64,000 bases of DNA from CAJQGY01 sp964417685 (GCA_964417685.1 CAYQIT010000002.1:124001-188000), one strand, 5' to 3'; shown: positions 16,853-26,658, counted from the first letter of the stretch. Notes: generated from the sequence alone by a model not told the origin. Program-made: numbers and translations.

Positions 16853-17746
16853 ATGCTTCACTTTCCAGTCCTTCTGGAAGAATCGCTAAGATATTTAATT
16901 TCTAACAAAGATGGCAATTACATTGACTGTACATATGGTAGAGGCGGCCATTCTCAAAAAATATTAGACGAAATAACCGCTAGCGGAACTCTTACTGCAT
17001 TTGATAAAGACCCAGAAGCAATAGCAGATGCAAAACAGATTAATAGCAGTCAATTCACAGCAATTAACTCTTCATTTAACAAACTTGAAAGTTATTTCAA
17101 AGAGAATTCAGTAGATGGTATTTTGTATGATCTAGGTACTTGTTCAACGCATTTTGATGATGGTGATAGAGGCTTTAGTTTTATAAATAATGGCCCTTTA
17201 GATATGCGTTTCAACAATACAAAAGGTAAGCCACTTTATGATTGGATTAATAATGCATCCCATGATGAGATACTTAAAGTTCTATACGAATATGGTGACG
17301 AGAAGCATGGAAAGTTAATTACAAGGAAAATTTTAGAATATAGAGAAAAACAAAAAATATTAACAACATTTGATTTAGCAGATTTAATAAAAGATTGTTA
17401 TCCAGATAAGAATAAAAAAATTCATCCTGCAACTAAGTCATTCCAAGCTTTTAGAATTTTTATAAATGATGAGTTAAATGAAATTAATCAGTCTCTCAAT
17501 CAGGCAATGAAAATCTTAAAAAAAGATGGCCGAATAGTCGTCATATCCTTTCATTCACTTGAAGATAATCTTGTAAAAAATTTTTTTAAGCCAAATAAAT
17601 TAGAGTTTCCAAAAGATATACCAATAAATACTATCGAAGATGAGAAATTTAAATGTATTGCAAAAAAAATAAGGCCTAGCACAGATGAGATTAATATAAA
17701 TTCAAGATCCAGAAGTGCGATTATGAGGGTATTTAAGAAATTATGA
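16853..17746 (+). CDS. rsmH: 16S rRNA (cytosine1402-N4)-methyltransferase RsmH
   Basis: Methylates N4 of C1402, the same nucleotide whose 2'-OH is modified by RsmI (14.0 kb). The N-terminus HFPVLLEESLRYL, the SAM loop YIDCTYGRGGHSQ, GILYDLGTCSTHFDDGDRGFSF and the VVISFHSLED motif near the C-terminus are characteristic. Length 297 is slightly short of E. coli (313). It starts one base after the ftsZ stop and overlaps ftsL by 4 nt. Confidence 0.96.
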   Translation: MLHFPVLLEESLRYLISNKDGNYIDCTYGRGGHSQKILDEITASGTLTAFDKDPEAIADAKQINSSQFTAINSSFNKLESYFKENSVDGILYDLGTCSTHFDDGDRGFSFINNGPLDMRFNNTKGKPLYDWINNASHDEILKVLYEYGDEKHGKLITRKILEYREKQKILTTFDLADLIKDCYPDKNKKIHPATKSFQAFRIFINDELNEINQSLNQAMKILKKDGRIVVISFHSLEDNLVKNFFKPNKLEFPKDIPINTIEDEKFKCIAKKIRPSTDEININSRSRSAIMRVFKKL

Positions 17747-18024
17747 GTTTAAATTCAAAAACTTTTGTTATTTTCCTACTCATTTTTTTCATAACTTTTT
17801 TATCTTTTGAAAATATTAAACTTTCATGGGAGGTTGCCAAACTTCATCAAAATAATGAAAACCTCCAAGTTGAATATAATAAATTCAAAGATCATAATTT
17901 GAAGTTGGTCACCCAATACCACTCAGAAAATTCGATTGCAATTATTGAAAAACAATCTAAAGAAGTTCTTGGTATGTTAAAAAAGAAACCAATAACAATT
18001 ACGAATAATGAAGAAGGCAAATAA
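17743..18024 (+). CDS. ftsL: Cell division protein FtsL
   Basis: Small bitopic protein (93 residues) of the FtsQLB complex that activates septal synthesis by FtsWI. One transmembrane helix (residues about 7-23, FVIFLLIFFITFLSF) is followed by a periplasmic coiled coil (NNENLQVEYNKFKDHNLKL). Sequence conservation is low; identity rests on topology and position between rsmH and ftsI. Overlaps rsmH by 4 nt and ftsI by 17 nt. Confidence 0.85.
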   Translation: MSLNSKTFVIFLLIFFITFLSFENIKLSWEVAKLHQNNENLQVEYNKFKDHNLKLVTQYHSENSIAIIEKQSKEVLGMLKKKPITITNNEEGK

Positions 18025-19615
18025 ATACATAAATATAAGACTTTTGCTGGTATGCGCTGCATTGTCACTAGCCATCATAAGTGTAGTAACTAAACTGGTT
18101 TTATTGAGCATTTCAGATGGGGTTTTTTTACAAAATGAAGGTAAAAAACGTTATATAAAATACAGAGAGATTAAATCAGTTAGAGGTGGTATTTATGATA
18201 GAAATAATTTTCCTCTAGCAATCTCTATAGTTAATTATGATTTATATGCATTGAGTGGATTAACAAAAAATGAGCTCAAAAAAGTAAATGTTGTTTTGGA
18301 TAATGAACTTAATTTTGATAAAAATTTTCTTTTTAAGAAAAAGACTTTGCTTAAAAAGAATATTACTCCAACAGAACATATTGCTTTAAAGGAATTAAAT
18401 TTAAATAGGCTCGAAGTAGAAGTTAGACATAGTAGGCATTATCCTCTTGGAGACCAGATAGCTCCATTGGTTGGTTTTTATGGAAAAGATGGCGCTCAAG
18501 AAGGCTTAGAGATGAGTTACAACTTTTTATTAGATGGGATCAATGGTAGAGAGAAATTATATAAAAATGCTAAACAAGAAATTATTTCAAAACCCATCGA
18601 GGTAATTAATAGAGTTCCAGGTAAAGATATCATTTTAACTATTGATTCAACTATTCAATTTTATGCATACAAATATCTGGCTGAAGCTGTAAAAAATAAT
18701 AATGCAAAGTCAGGAAGCGTTATAGTTCTGGATAATAAAGAGGGTGAAATATTAGCAATTGCAAGCTACCCATCATATAACCCGAATGACCCAATGAGAT
18801 CTATACAAAAGAATAGAGCATTAGTTGATGCGTATGAATTTGGTTCTGCAATAAAACCAATTCTTCTATCTTTTGCAATTGATGAAGAAGTTATAGATTT
18901 GGACGAAGAAATTTATACTCCCCAACGATTCGAGATTGAAAATAAAATTATCTCAGATCCTAAAAACCACCAATCATTGAAACCTATGGATATTATTGCC
19001 TATTCTAGTCAAGTTGGAGCAACAAAAGTTGCTCTAAAAACAGGATATGACAGCATTAAAAAAAATTATATTAATTTTGGATTTTCAAAGCCTATTTCAA
19101 TTAATTTTCCATCATCATCATTGGGGTATTTCAATTTTAAAGATAGCGTGAGTGATAGGGAGCTTGCAGCGTTGGGATATGGCTATGGCTTCGAAGTTAG
19201 CCCATATCAATTAGCAAGCGCATATTCTGTTTTTGCAAATGGCGGAATATTAAAAGATTTTGTAATCATAAAAGATGAGCCAGTTATATCCCAGCAAGTT
19301 ATTTCAAAAGAGTCAGCAGATTATATTTTGCAATCTTTAGAGGCAGTTGTTGAATATGGAACTGGAAAATTAGCTGGCTTAAAAAATTTTGATACTGGAG
19401 GAAAAACTTCAACCGTGCATAAGGTTTCAGTGACCGGATATAAAGATGATTCTTATAGAGCATCATTTGTGGGCATAGCTCCAGCTAATGAAAAATCTTT
19501 AACAATAATGGTTTCTATAGACAACCCGAGTCTAAATTCATATTCAGGTGGAGCTGTTGCAGCTCCTATATTTGCAAAAATTGCTGATAGTACTCTTAAT
19601 TATTTGGGTTATTGA
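18008..19615 (+). CDS. ftsI: Septal peptidoglycan transpeptidase FtsI (PBP3)
   Basis: Class B penicillin-binding protein: short cytoplasmic tail, one membrane helix (about residues 13-34), PBP dimer domain (RGGIYDRNNFPLA), then transpeptidase domain. The acyl-enzyme serine motif is intact: S280-A-I-K283. The other two motifs depart from the norm: SxN is S333-S-Q335 and KTG is K466-T-S468. Their spacing (53 and 186 residues from S280) is as in E. coli FtsI, so the alignment is secure. Overlaps ftsL by 17 nt. Confidence 0.95.
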   Translation: MKKANKYINIRLLLVCAALSLAIISVVTKLVLLSISDGVFLQNEGKKRYIKYREIKSVRGGIYDRNNFPLAISIVNYDLYALSGLTKNELKKVNVVLDNELNFDKNFLFKKKTLLKKNITPTEHIALKELNLNRLEVEVRHSRHYPLGDQIAPLVGFYGKDGAQEGLEMSYNFLLDGINGREKLYKNAKQEIISKPIEVINRVPGKDIILTIDSTIQFYAYKYLAEAVKNNNAKSGSVIVLDNKEGEILAIASYPSYNPNDPMRSIQKNRALVDAYEFGSAIKPILLSFAIDEEVIDLDEEIYTPQRFEIENKIISDPKNHQSLKPMDIIAYSSQVGATKVALKTGYDSIKKNYINFGFSKPISINFPSSSLGYFNFKDSVSDRELAALGYGYGFEVSPYQLASAYSVFANGGILKDFVIIKDEPVISQQVISKESADYILQSLEAVVEYGTGKLAGLKNFDTGGKTSTVHKVSVTGYKDDSYRASFVGIAPANEKSLTIMVSIDNPSLNSYSGGAVAAPIFAKIADSTLNYLGY

Positions 19616-19616
19616 T

Positions 19617-21050
19617 ATGATAAAAAAATTAATGTCTATTTTGAATATAGATTTTATCCCGACTAGAAAAATTTCAGCAATTACAAATTTTTCTAAAGAT
19701 GTTAAAAAAGACTCTATATTTTTTGCTCTAGATGGCGTTAACAGACATGGTACATCCTATATAGATGAAGTTATATCTAAAGACCCAATGCTTATTATTC
19801 ATAACAACAAGGATTATGCATGTGGTCACAATAATGTTTTTTTTGTTGAGGATTTGACTGAAAAGCTACTACCATTTTTATGCGAATACTATCAAATTGA
19901 TTTAGATAAATTTAAGTTTATTGGATTTACAGGAACAAATGGAAAGACCTCAGCTGCTTATTTCTGTCACCAAATTCTTATTTCTATGAATTTATCATCA
20001 TCATACATAGGAACTTTAGGGTTTCTAAATAACAGCATAAATAATTTTATAGAGTCTAAAAATACAACCCCAGGTGTATTTGAGATTTTTAATTTTTTAT
20101 CGACTTTAGATCAGAGCAGAACTAATCATATATGTTTAGAGGTTTCCTCTCATGCTCTCGATCAAAATAGATTAAAAGGAATCCAATTAGATGTCTCATC
20201 AATTATGAATATAACTAAGGATCATCTCGACTATCATCTAACAGAAGAGAGCTATATAAAGTCGAAGTTAAAAATCATTGATATAACAAAATCTGGATCA
20301 ACTTTCGTTAACAATTTATTAAAAAAAGTCATTATAAATCATACCAATCATAATCTAGACTCACTAAAATTTCTTGATAGCTATGGCTCTAATGATGATT
20401 GTTTTTTACATATTGAAGAATGTAATATGAAGCAGTCTAAATTTTCTTTAAGAATAAATTCAGACTTATTTAATTTTTCGCAAAAATTATTTCCAGAATT
20501 TAATATTCAAAACTTTATTTATGCTTTTTTATCAATTCATAGACTTTATCAAGATAAAGATTTATCAAAGCTGAGCTTAGATTCTATTAAATTACCGAAA
20601 GGCAGATTACAGATTGTTGAGGATATTAAAGATAATATCATCATCGACTATGCACATAATCCTGATAGTTTTAAAAATATCCTAAAGCCGATAAATGAAC
20701 AATTTAAAGGCATTATTACCTTATTTGGTTGTGGTGGTGACAGGGATAAAGAAAAAAGGCCATTAATGTTAAAGACAGCATTAAAATATTCTGAAACTGT
20801 TATATTCACATCTGACAATAATAGAAGTGAATGCTTTGAATCTATTGTGGATGATGCTATGAATGGACATAGTTCCACAAATATTAAAATTATCAAAGAT
20901 AGAAAGAAAGCAATTATTCAAGGCTGCAAGTTATTAACAAAAGACAAATGCCTTCTAATTTTAGGTAAGGGTCATGAAGAGACGCAAGAAGAGAATGGAG
21001 AAAGGTTCTATTTTAGCGATGAAGAGGTTGTGAATGAAATTTATAAGTAA
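19617..21050 (+). CDS. murE: UDP-MurNAc-tripeptide synthetase MurE
   Basis: Adds the third residue, presumably meso-diaminopimelate, to UDP-MurNAc-dipeptide. P-loop GFTGTNGKTSAAY, the MNITKDHLDYH block and the C-terminal LGKGHEETQE are typical. The amino-acid specificity motif, DNPR in mDAP enzymes, reads DNNR (TSDNNRSE), keeping the arginine. I chose ATG at 19617 (477 residues, MIKKLMSIL); an upstream in-frame start at 19548 would add a 23-residue leader inside ftsI. Overlaps murF by 17 nt. Confidence 0.94.
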   Translation: MIKKLMSILNIDFIPTRKISAITNFSKDVKKDSIFFALDGVNRHGTSYIDEVISKDPMLIIHNNKDYACGHNNVFFVEDLTEKLLPFLCEYYQIDLDKFKFIGFTGTNGKTSAAYFCHQILISMNLSSSYIGTLGFLNNSINNFIESKNTTPGVFEIFNFLSTLDQSRTNHICLEVSSHALDQNRLKGIQLDVSSIMNITKDHLDYHLTEESYIKSKLKIIDITKSGSTFVNNLLKKVIINHTNHNLDSLKFLDSYGSNDDCFLHIEECNMKQSKFSLRINSDLFNFSQKLFPEFNIQNFIYAFLSIHRLYQDKDLSKLSLDSIKLPKGRLQIVEDIKDNIIIDYAHNPDSFKNILKPINEQFKGIITLFGCGGDRDKEKRPLMLKTALKYSETVIFTSDNNRSECFESIVDDAMNGHSSTNIKIIKDRKKAIIQGCKLLTKDKCLLILGKGHEETQEENGERFYFSDEEVVNEIYK

Positions 21051-22374
21051 TACTAATGATATTAGGCATCATCTCGGTATAAAAAGCGAATCTTATCCAG
21101 ATCCAATATCAAATATTACATTTGATTCTAGGAAGGTAAAAAAATCTTCATTTTTTATATGCTTAAAGGGTGAAAGTTCCGATGGCAATGAATTCATTGA
21201 TGAGGCTTTAAATAAAGGAGCAAGCTTAATCTTATCTAATAGAAAGAAGCTTGCTGAAAATAATAAAAAAATCATTTATACACCCGACACTATTAAAGCT
21301 TTGAGAAAAATCTCCAAAAGTATTATTAATTCATTTTCAAACAACAGGATTGGTATTACAGGAAGTAATGGAAAGACTACAACTACTAAAATTATTACAA
21401 AAACACTTTTCAATTCATCAGGAACTATAAAAAATTTTAATAATGAAATTGGAATGCCGTTAAGCATTATGAATGCTAGGGCGCAGGCAAAGAACCTGGT
21501 TATTGAAATGGGTGCTGCTAAATTCAAAGATATCAATTATTTAAGTTCAATACTTAAACCTAGCATCGGAATAATTACTAATATTGGCCATTCTCATCTA
21601 GAAAATCTACAAAATACTGAGGGTGTATTAAAAGTAAAGTCTGAATTGATACCAAACATTACAAAAGGGGGATATTTAATAGTACCTGCAAATAATGAAA
21701 AGCATCTTAGTTACTGGAAAAAAATTAGAAGTGATATAAAGGTTATAACATTTAGCGCACATAAGAATGCTGACTTTATTGCAAAAAATATAAAAGAATC
21801 TAGCGCCGGCATGATTTTTTCAATAGTATCAAAAAATTATGATGTAGATTTAGATATCAAAACTGATTTAATGGGGATGCATAATATTGAAAATATCCTT
21901 GCAGCATACATAGTAAATTTTCTAACTCAAAAGAATAATAAATATTTTCAAAAGAAAATATCATTAGTTGATAGACATACTTCAAGACAGAGGAAGCTTG
22001 ATTGGATAAATAATTCTATGCTTATTGATGATTCTTACAATGCAAATCCTGACTCGGTTAAGAAAAGCTTAGAGCTTTTATCAAAATATAAAGAAAGAAA
22101 GTTATTTATTATGGGAGATATGCTAGAGCTTGGAAAGCAGAGCAGCAGTTATCACAAACAGATAGGGAAGTATGCCTCAGATAAAGGCATAGACATTATT
22201 TTGGCTATTGGAGATCATACTAAGCATTCAGCAAATGAATTTGGGGAAAATGGCTTTTTCTTTGAATGTGAAAAAGAATTAAAAGATTTTATTAATAACA
22301 ATGTAAAATCTAACGATATAGTTTTACTCAAAGGCTCAAGGGGCATGAAGATGGAAAGGTTTATAAATGTTTGA
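21034..22374 (+). CDS. murF: UDP-MurNAc-pentapeptide synthetase MurF
   Basis: ATP-dependent ligase adding D-Ala-D-Ala to the UDP-MurNAc-tripeptide. The P-loop is GITGSNGKTTTTK, followed by FNNEIGMPLSIMNA, the IGIITNIGHSHLE block, and IDDSYNANPDSVKKSLELL in the C-terminal domain. Length 446 is normal. It overlaps murE by 17 nt and mraY by 8 nt. Confidence 0.96.
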   Translation: MKFISNTNDIRHHLGIKSESYPDPISNITFDSRKVKKSSFFICLKGESSDGNEFIDEALNKGASLILSNRKKLAENNKKIIYTPDTIKALRKISKSIINSFSNNRIGITGSNGKTTTTKIITKTLFNSSGTIKNFNNEIGMPLSIMNARAQAKNLVIEMGAAKFKDINYLSSILKPSIGIITNIGHSHLENLQNTEGVLKVKSELIPNITKGGYLIVPANNEKHLSYWKKIRSDIKVITFSAHKNADFIAKNIKESSAGMIFSIVSKNYDVDLDIKTDLMGMHNIENILAAYIVNFLTQKNNKYFQKKISLVDRHTSRQRKLDWINNSMLIDDSYNANPDSVKKSLELLSKYKERKLFIMGDMLELGKQSSSYHKQIGKYASDKGIDIILAIGDHTKHSANEFGENGFFFECEKELKDFINNNVKSNDIVLLKGSRGMKMERFINV

Positions 22375-23452
22375 ATATCTTGGATCTGTTCTTGTAAGCG
22401 TTGATCCTGGCTTTGATGTTTTAAGATATTTAACGGTTAGAACTCTTGGTGGAACCGTAACAGCGTTATTAATCACTATAGTATTTGGTCCTTTGTTTAT
22501 AAATAAACTTAAATCGATGCAGTTTGAGCAATATGTTCGAAACGAAGGGCCTAAATCCCACTACAAAAAAACAGGCACTCCAACCATGGGAGGCATTTTA
22601 ATAATTTCGTCTATGTTAATTTCAACCCTTCTTTGGGCAGACCTAAGCAACAGGTATATTTGGGTAGTCCTCGTCACTACAATTTCTTTTGCTTTTATAG
22701 GTTTCTTAGATGATTTTCTCAAGATTAAAAATAAAAGTTCGGACGGGCTGACATCTAAACAAAAGATACTCATGCAACTTGTTGTGTCGATATCAATAAT
22801 ATCTTACCTATTTTTTTCGCATGACCAAGTCGCCGAGATTTCATTTATTGTTCCATTTTTTAAGAATTTTATAATCCCAATGGGAACTTTATTATTTATA
22901 TTTATTGGTACGTTTGTTTTAATCGGTTCTTCAAATGCTGTAAATCTTACAGACGGTTTAGATGGTTTAGCCATTTTGCCATCTGTGCTTATTGCTGGTG
23001 CATTAGGGCTTATAGCTTATAGTATGGGTAATCAGATCATTGCAGATTACCTATATCTGCCTCATTTGCCTTTATCAGGAGAGTTAATTGTTTTTTGTGG
23101 TGCGTTAATTGGATCAGGTATTGGCTTTCTTTGGTATAACACATATCCAGCTCAAGTATTTATGGGAGACGTTGGCTCATTAACACTTGGTGCAATTTTA
23201 GGAATAATGGCAGTTATATTAAGGCATGAATTGGTATTTGCAATTATGGCAGGTGTATTTGTTATCGAGACTTTAAGTGTTGCGATACAGGTAATTTCAT
23301 TCAAAACTAGAGGTAAAAGAGTTTTCTTGATGGCACCAATTCATCATCATTTTGAACTTAAGGGATGGCCTGAACCTAAAATAATTGTGAGGTTCTGGAT
23401 AATTACTCTTGTCTTGATTCTTGTAGCATTAGCTACTTTAAAATTAAGGTGA
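22367..23452 (+). CDS. mraY: Phospho-MurNAc-pentapeptide translocase MraY
   Basis: Integral membrane enzyme that transfers phospho-MurNAc-pentapeptide to undecaprenyl phosphate, making lipid I. About ten membrane helices are visible. Signature segments are GPKSHYKKTGTPTMGG, FIGFLDDFLKI (Mg-binding Asp pair), NAVNLTDGLDGLA, FMGDVGSL and the loop MAPIHHHFELKGWPE. Length 361 matches the family (360). Confidence 0.97.
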   Translation: MFEYLGSVLVSVDPGFDVLRYLTVRTLGGTVTALLITIVFGPLFINKLKSMQFEQYVRNEGPKSHYKKTGTPTMGGILIISSMLISTLLWADLSNRYIWVVLVTTISFAFIGFLDDFLKIKNKSSDGLTSKQKILMQLVVSISIISYLFFSHDQVAEISFIVPFFKNFIIPMGTLLFIFIGTFVLIGSSNAVNLTDGLDGLAILPSVLIAGALGLIAYSMGNQIIADYLYLPHLPLSGELIVFCGALIGSGIGFLWYNTYPAQVFMGDVGSLTLGAILGIMAVILRHELVFAIMAGVFVIETLSVAIQVISFKTRGKRVFLMAPIHHHFELKGWPEPKIIVRFWIITLVLILVALATLKLR

Positions 23453-23461
23453 TATCTGGAA

Positions 23462-24490
23462 ATGAAATCCTTAATTTATGGATATGGAATTACAGGAAAG
23501 TCTTTTGAACGATACTTAAAAAAAAAGAAAGTAGCCTACGATATCTTCGATCAAAACATTCCAGAATATAGTATAAAACTTGATCTAAATAATTATAAAA
23601 ATATTCTTTGTAGTCCAGGTATTAATGCAGATGAATTTGATCATTTGCAAGCATCAAACAAAGTTTTAACAGATATTGATATTTTTTTTGAGGAAGATAA
23701 TTCTATTAAAATTGGAATTACGGGTACCAATGGGAAAAGTACAACTTGCTTCCATTTAGCTCAATTACTTAAACAGGAGTTTGGAGTTAATTTAATTGGC
23801 AATTTTGGAAATCCGGTTCTGGATGACATCAATAACGGCAATGAATATTCAATAATTGAACTCTCTAGTTTCCAATTGCATAAAATGAAAAAAAATAAAT
23901 TAGATTTTGGAGTGTTGTTGAATATAGAACCTGATCACTTAGATTATCATAAGGATTTTTTATCATACAAAGCTGCAAAAGAAAGAATCCTCTCTGCCAA
24001 TAAATCAAGTCAAGAAAATGACCCATATTTGTTATTTGAATGGATTACAAAAAGAAAATGTAAAAAAACAAAGTTAAAAAATCTACCATATAGATATCAA
24101 TTTATTTCTAAAAATATAATTAACGATTCCAAATCAACAAATACCTCATCCTTAAAATATGCAATTAGCAATGCCAATATGTTTTTTCAAGATGATTATA
24201 TTTTGATATGTTGCGGTGATCCCAAGAAAGAAAATTTTCCAAAATTAGAAATATCTGGACCTGCAAAAATATTAATTTATGGCAATCATGCAAAGCAAAT
24301 CGATGCTTGTATCTCACATCCAAATAAAAACTTATTTGATGATGCAAACCTCTTATTGGAATATTTACAAAACAAGTCTATCTTTTCTAATATCTTATTT
24401 TCACCCGGTTTTCCAAGCGGACTAGATTACAAGAATTTTGAGGAAAGGGGCGATGATTTTAACAATCTGATATACAACTTAAAAAAATGA
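23462..24490 (+). CDS. murD: UDP-MurNAc-L-alanine:D-glutamate ligase MurD, internally shortened
   Basis: Mur ligase that adds D-Glu. P-loop GITGTNGKST (K92), EPDHLDYH, carbamoylatable K173 (YKAAKERIL), R211 (LPYRYQF), INDSKSTNTSS and the C-terminal LFSPGFPSGLDYKNFEERGDDF identify MurD. The protein is only 342 residues (E. coli 438). K173 to R211 spans 38 residues against 104 in E. coli, so about 66 residues of the central domain are gone, including the conserved GxHNxxN motif; the N-terminal domain is about 23 shorter. The reading frame is open throughout. Overlaps ftsW by 4 nt. Confidence 0.9.
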   Translation: MKSLIYGYGITGKSFERYLKKKKVAYDIFDQNIPEYSIKLDLNNYKNILCSPGINADEFDHLQASNKVLTDIDIFFEEDNSIKIGITGTNGKSTTCFHLAQLLKQEFGVNLIGNFGNPVLDDINNGNEYSIIELSSFQLHKMKKNKLDFGVLLNIEPDHLDYHKDFLSYKAAKERILSANKSSQENDPYLLFEWITKRKCKKTKLKNLPYRYQFISKNIINDSKSTNTSSLKYAISNANMFFQDDYILICCGDPKKENFPKLEISGPAKILIYGNHAKQIDACISHPNKNLFDDANLLLEYLQNKSIFSNILFSPGFPSGLDYKNFEERGDDFNNLIYNLKK

Positions 24491-25599
24491 ATGAAATTTT
24501 TCGAAATAATTTACTGATAGTTATTCCATTTTCAATTCTTATTTTAATTGGTTTGATAATGATTTCATCAGCGAGTGTTTTTATAGCGGAAGCAAATTAC
24601 AATGATCCATTTTTTTATATCTCAAAACAATTAATATTTGTTTCTATGGGATTTCTTGCTATGGTTTTTTTTCTTATTATCCCATCTAACTTTTTACTTA
24701 AAATTGACTGGTTATTGATACTTATAAGTATATTGTTGCTTGTATTGCTTTTTGTTCCTGATATTGGCACATCTGTAAATGGAAGTATAAGATGGATAAG
24801 AGTTGGATCAATTGGCATACAGCCATCTGAGATATGTAAGTTTAGCCTCATTATCTATATCTCTGGTTATTGTTTGCGGCGAACTTCAGAACTTCATTCA
24901 TTAAGAAATTTTTTAAAGCCTCTAGCCCTTCTTTCTATAATTTCACTTTTAATCCTATCTCAGCCTGATTTAGGATCTACAGCAATAATCTGTTTGGTTG
25001 TAGTTGCTATTCTGTTCTACGCTGGGATATCTTTTTTTCAATTTTCACTTTTGACTATTTTAATTGCTATGCTTGGTTTTGCAGCAATCACTTCTTCGCC
25101 AATGAGGATAGCTAGGATGATGGCATATATGGATCCATTTGATCCTGATGTTGTTTTAGGAAGTGGATACCAGTTAGCAAATTCACTCATAAGTATTGGC
25201 CAAGGTGGTTTTCTTGGCCTTGGGCTTGGTAATAGTTTTCAAAAGAATTTTTTTCTTCCTGAGGCGCACACAGATTTTATTTTTGCAGTATTGGTAGAGG
25301 AGCTTGGGGTGATTGGGGGTATATTCTTGATTGCTGTTTATGTGGTTTTGTTTATAGGAATGCTCAATGTTGCTCTTTCTTGTATGAAATTAAATAAAGT
25401 TTTTCAAGGCTTGGTGTGCTTTGGCACAACGATACTTTTTGCCTCTCAAACGCTATTTAATATATCTGTAAATATTGGACTTTTACCAACAAAAGGACTG
25501 ACATTGCCATTCATTAGTTATGGAGGAACAAGCATAATTATAATGATGTCATTAGTTGCTATAGTTCTTAGAATTAATAACGAAAACAAACTATCATAG
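24487..25599 (+). CDS. ftsW: Septal peptidoglycan glycosyltransferase FtsW
   Basis: SEDS-family polymerase partnered with FtsI for septal glycan strands. The sequence shows about ten membrane helices, GSIRWIRVGSIGIQPSEICKF, the HTDFIFAVLVEELG signature with the catalytic-region Asp, and the C-terminal GLLPTKGLTLPFISYGGTS. Length 370 is close to the family norm. Overlaps murD by 4 nt, so it is translationally coupled. Confidence 0.96.
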   Translation: MNEIFRNNLLIVIPFSILILIGLIMISSASVFIAEANYNDPFFYISKQLIFVSMGFLAMVFFLIIPSNFLLKIDWLLILISILLLVLLFVPDIGTSVNGSIRWIRVGSIGIQPSEICKFSLIIYISGYCLRRTSELHSLRNFLKPLALLSIISLLILSQPDLGSTAIICLVVVAILFYAGISFFQFSLLTILIAMLGFAAITSSPMRIARMMAYMDPFDPDVVLGSGYQLANSLISIGQGGFLGLGLGNSFQKNFFLPEAHTDFIFAVLVEELGVIGGIFLIAVYVVLFIGMLNVALSCMKLNKVFQGLVCFGTTILFASQTLFNISVNIGLLPTKGLTLPFISYGGTSIIIMMSLVAIVLRINNENKLS

Positions 25600-25605
25600 T
25601 AGTTT

Positions 25606-26658
25606 ATGAATATAATAATTTCAGCCGCAAAGACTGGAGGCCATGTGTTCCCAGCAATAGAAGTGGCAAAAGAATTTGCATCAAAGGAATGTAATATCTT
25701 TTTTATTGGAACTGGTTCAAAAATTGAGAAAAACGCTTTAGAGGGTTTGTCATTTAACTATATACCGCTAAAAATAGATGGTTTCAGAGGCAAATCACCT
25801 TTAAATAAAATTTTGTCTTTGAAAGATACAGTATTTAATATTTTCAAAGTTTATTTCATAATAAAAAGAAACAACATTAAATGTATTATAACTTTTGGTG
25901 GATTTATTACTGTGCCAGTAGGCTTAGCTGGTTGGCTTGCACGTACGAAGGTCTTCACGCACGAACAAAATTCGGTAATGGGTTCAGCTAATAAATTACT
26001 TTCTAAATTTGCAACAATTAATTTCCTTGCCTTCCCTATAACAGGCAATATTAAACGAAGTTTAATCTCAGGAAATCCAATAAGAACATCTTTTAACATT
26101 AACAAGGCTCAAGAGAAAGACCGAGACACCAATAAAATTAGGATTTACATCACAGGCGGCAGTCAAGGGGCAAAATATTTCAATGAAACTTTTCCAAAAA
26201 GCTTTGAAGATGTTGAAGATTTAGTACAAATCAAACATCAGTGTGGAAACGGCAACTTCAATGAAGTACAAAATTTATACTCTAAAACTAATATTGATTT
26301 TAGCGTATCAGAATTTTATAAGGATCCAAGTCTTGAAATTGAATGGGCAGATTTTGTTATTTCAAGATCAGGTGCATTAACAATATCGGAGGTCTCATCG
26401 CTTTCTAAAGGCATGCTTATGATTCCTTTGCCTATCTCCATTGATAACCATCAATATCTTAATGCAAAACATATTTTAGATATTAAAATGGGGGTCATAC
26501 ATGAGGAAGCCGATGGTATAGATAAACTTAATGAAAAATTAAAGAAGATTATTAGTCAAAAAACTTATCTAAATTGGCAAAAGCAAACCAATTCAAGTCA
26601 CAAAAATGCAACAAAATTTATACTTAATAACATCTTAAAAGAATATGGAGCCATTTAA
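25606..26658 (+). CDS. murG: Lipid II synthase MurG
   Basis: Peripheral membrane GT-B enzyme that adds GlcNAc to lipid I. Seen are TGGHVFPAIEVA at the N-terminus, FGGFITVPVGLAGWL, THEQNSVMGSANKLLS, GNPIR, ITGGSQGA and SRSGALTISEVSSL. The first glycine-rich loop reads AAKTGGH where E. coli has GGTGGH, a modest deviation. Length 350 is normal. The stop overlaps the murC start by 14 nt. Confidence 0.95.
   Translation: MNIIISAAKTGGHVFPAIEVAKEFASKECNIFFIGTGSKIEKNALEGLSFNYIPLKIDGFRGKSPLNKILSLKDTVFNIFKVYFIIKRNNIKCIITFGGFITVPVGLAGWLARTKVFTHEQNSVMGSANKLLSKFATINFLAFPITGNIKRSLISGNPIRTSFNINKAQEKDRDTNKIRIYITGGSQGAKYFNETFPKSFEDVEDLVQIKHQCGNGNFNEVQNLYSKTNIDFSVSEFYKDPSLEIEWADFVISRSGALTISEVSSLSKGMLMIPLPISIDNHQYLNAKHILDIKMGVIHEEADGIDKLNEKLKKIISQKTYLNWQKQTNSSHKNATKFILNNILKEYGAI

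Noticed and set aside
19548..19616. 23-residue hydrophobic N-terminal extension of MurE
   Set aside because: It is read in another frame of the ftsI 3' end; MurE is cytoplasmic and aligns from 19617.
25615..25650. Changed glycine-rich loop of MurG (AAKTGGH) as loss of function
   Set aside because: The key TGGH is kept and all other motifs are normal; recorded as a variation only.
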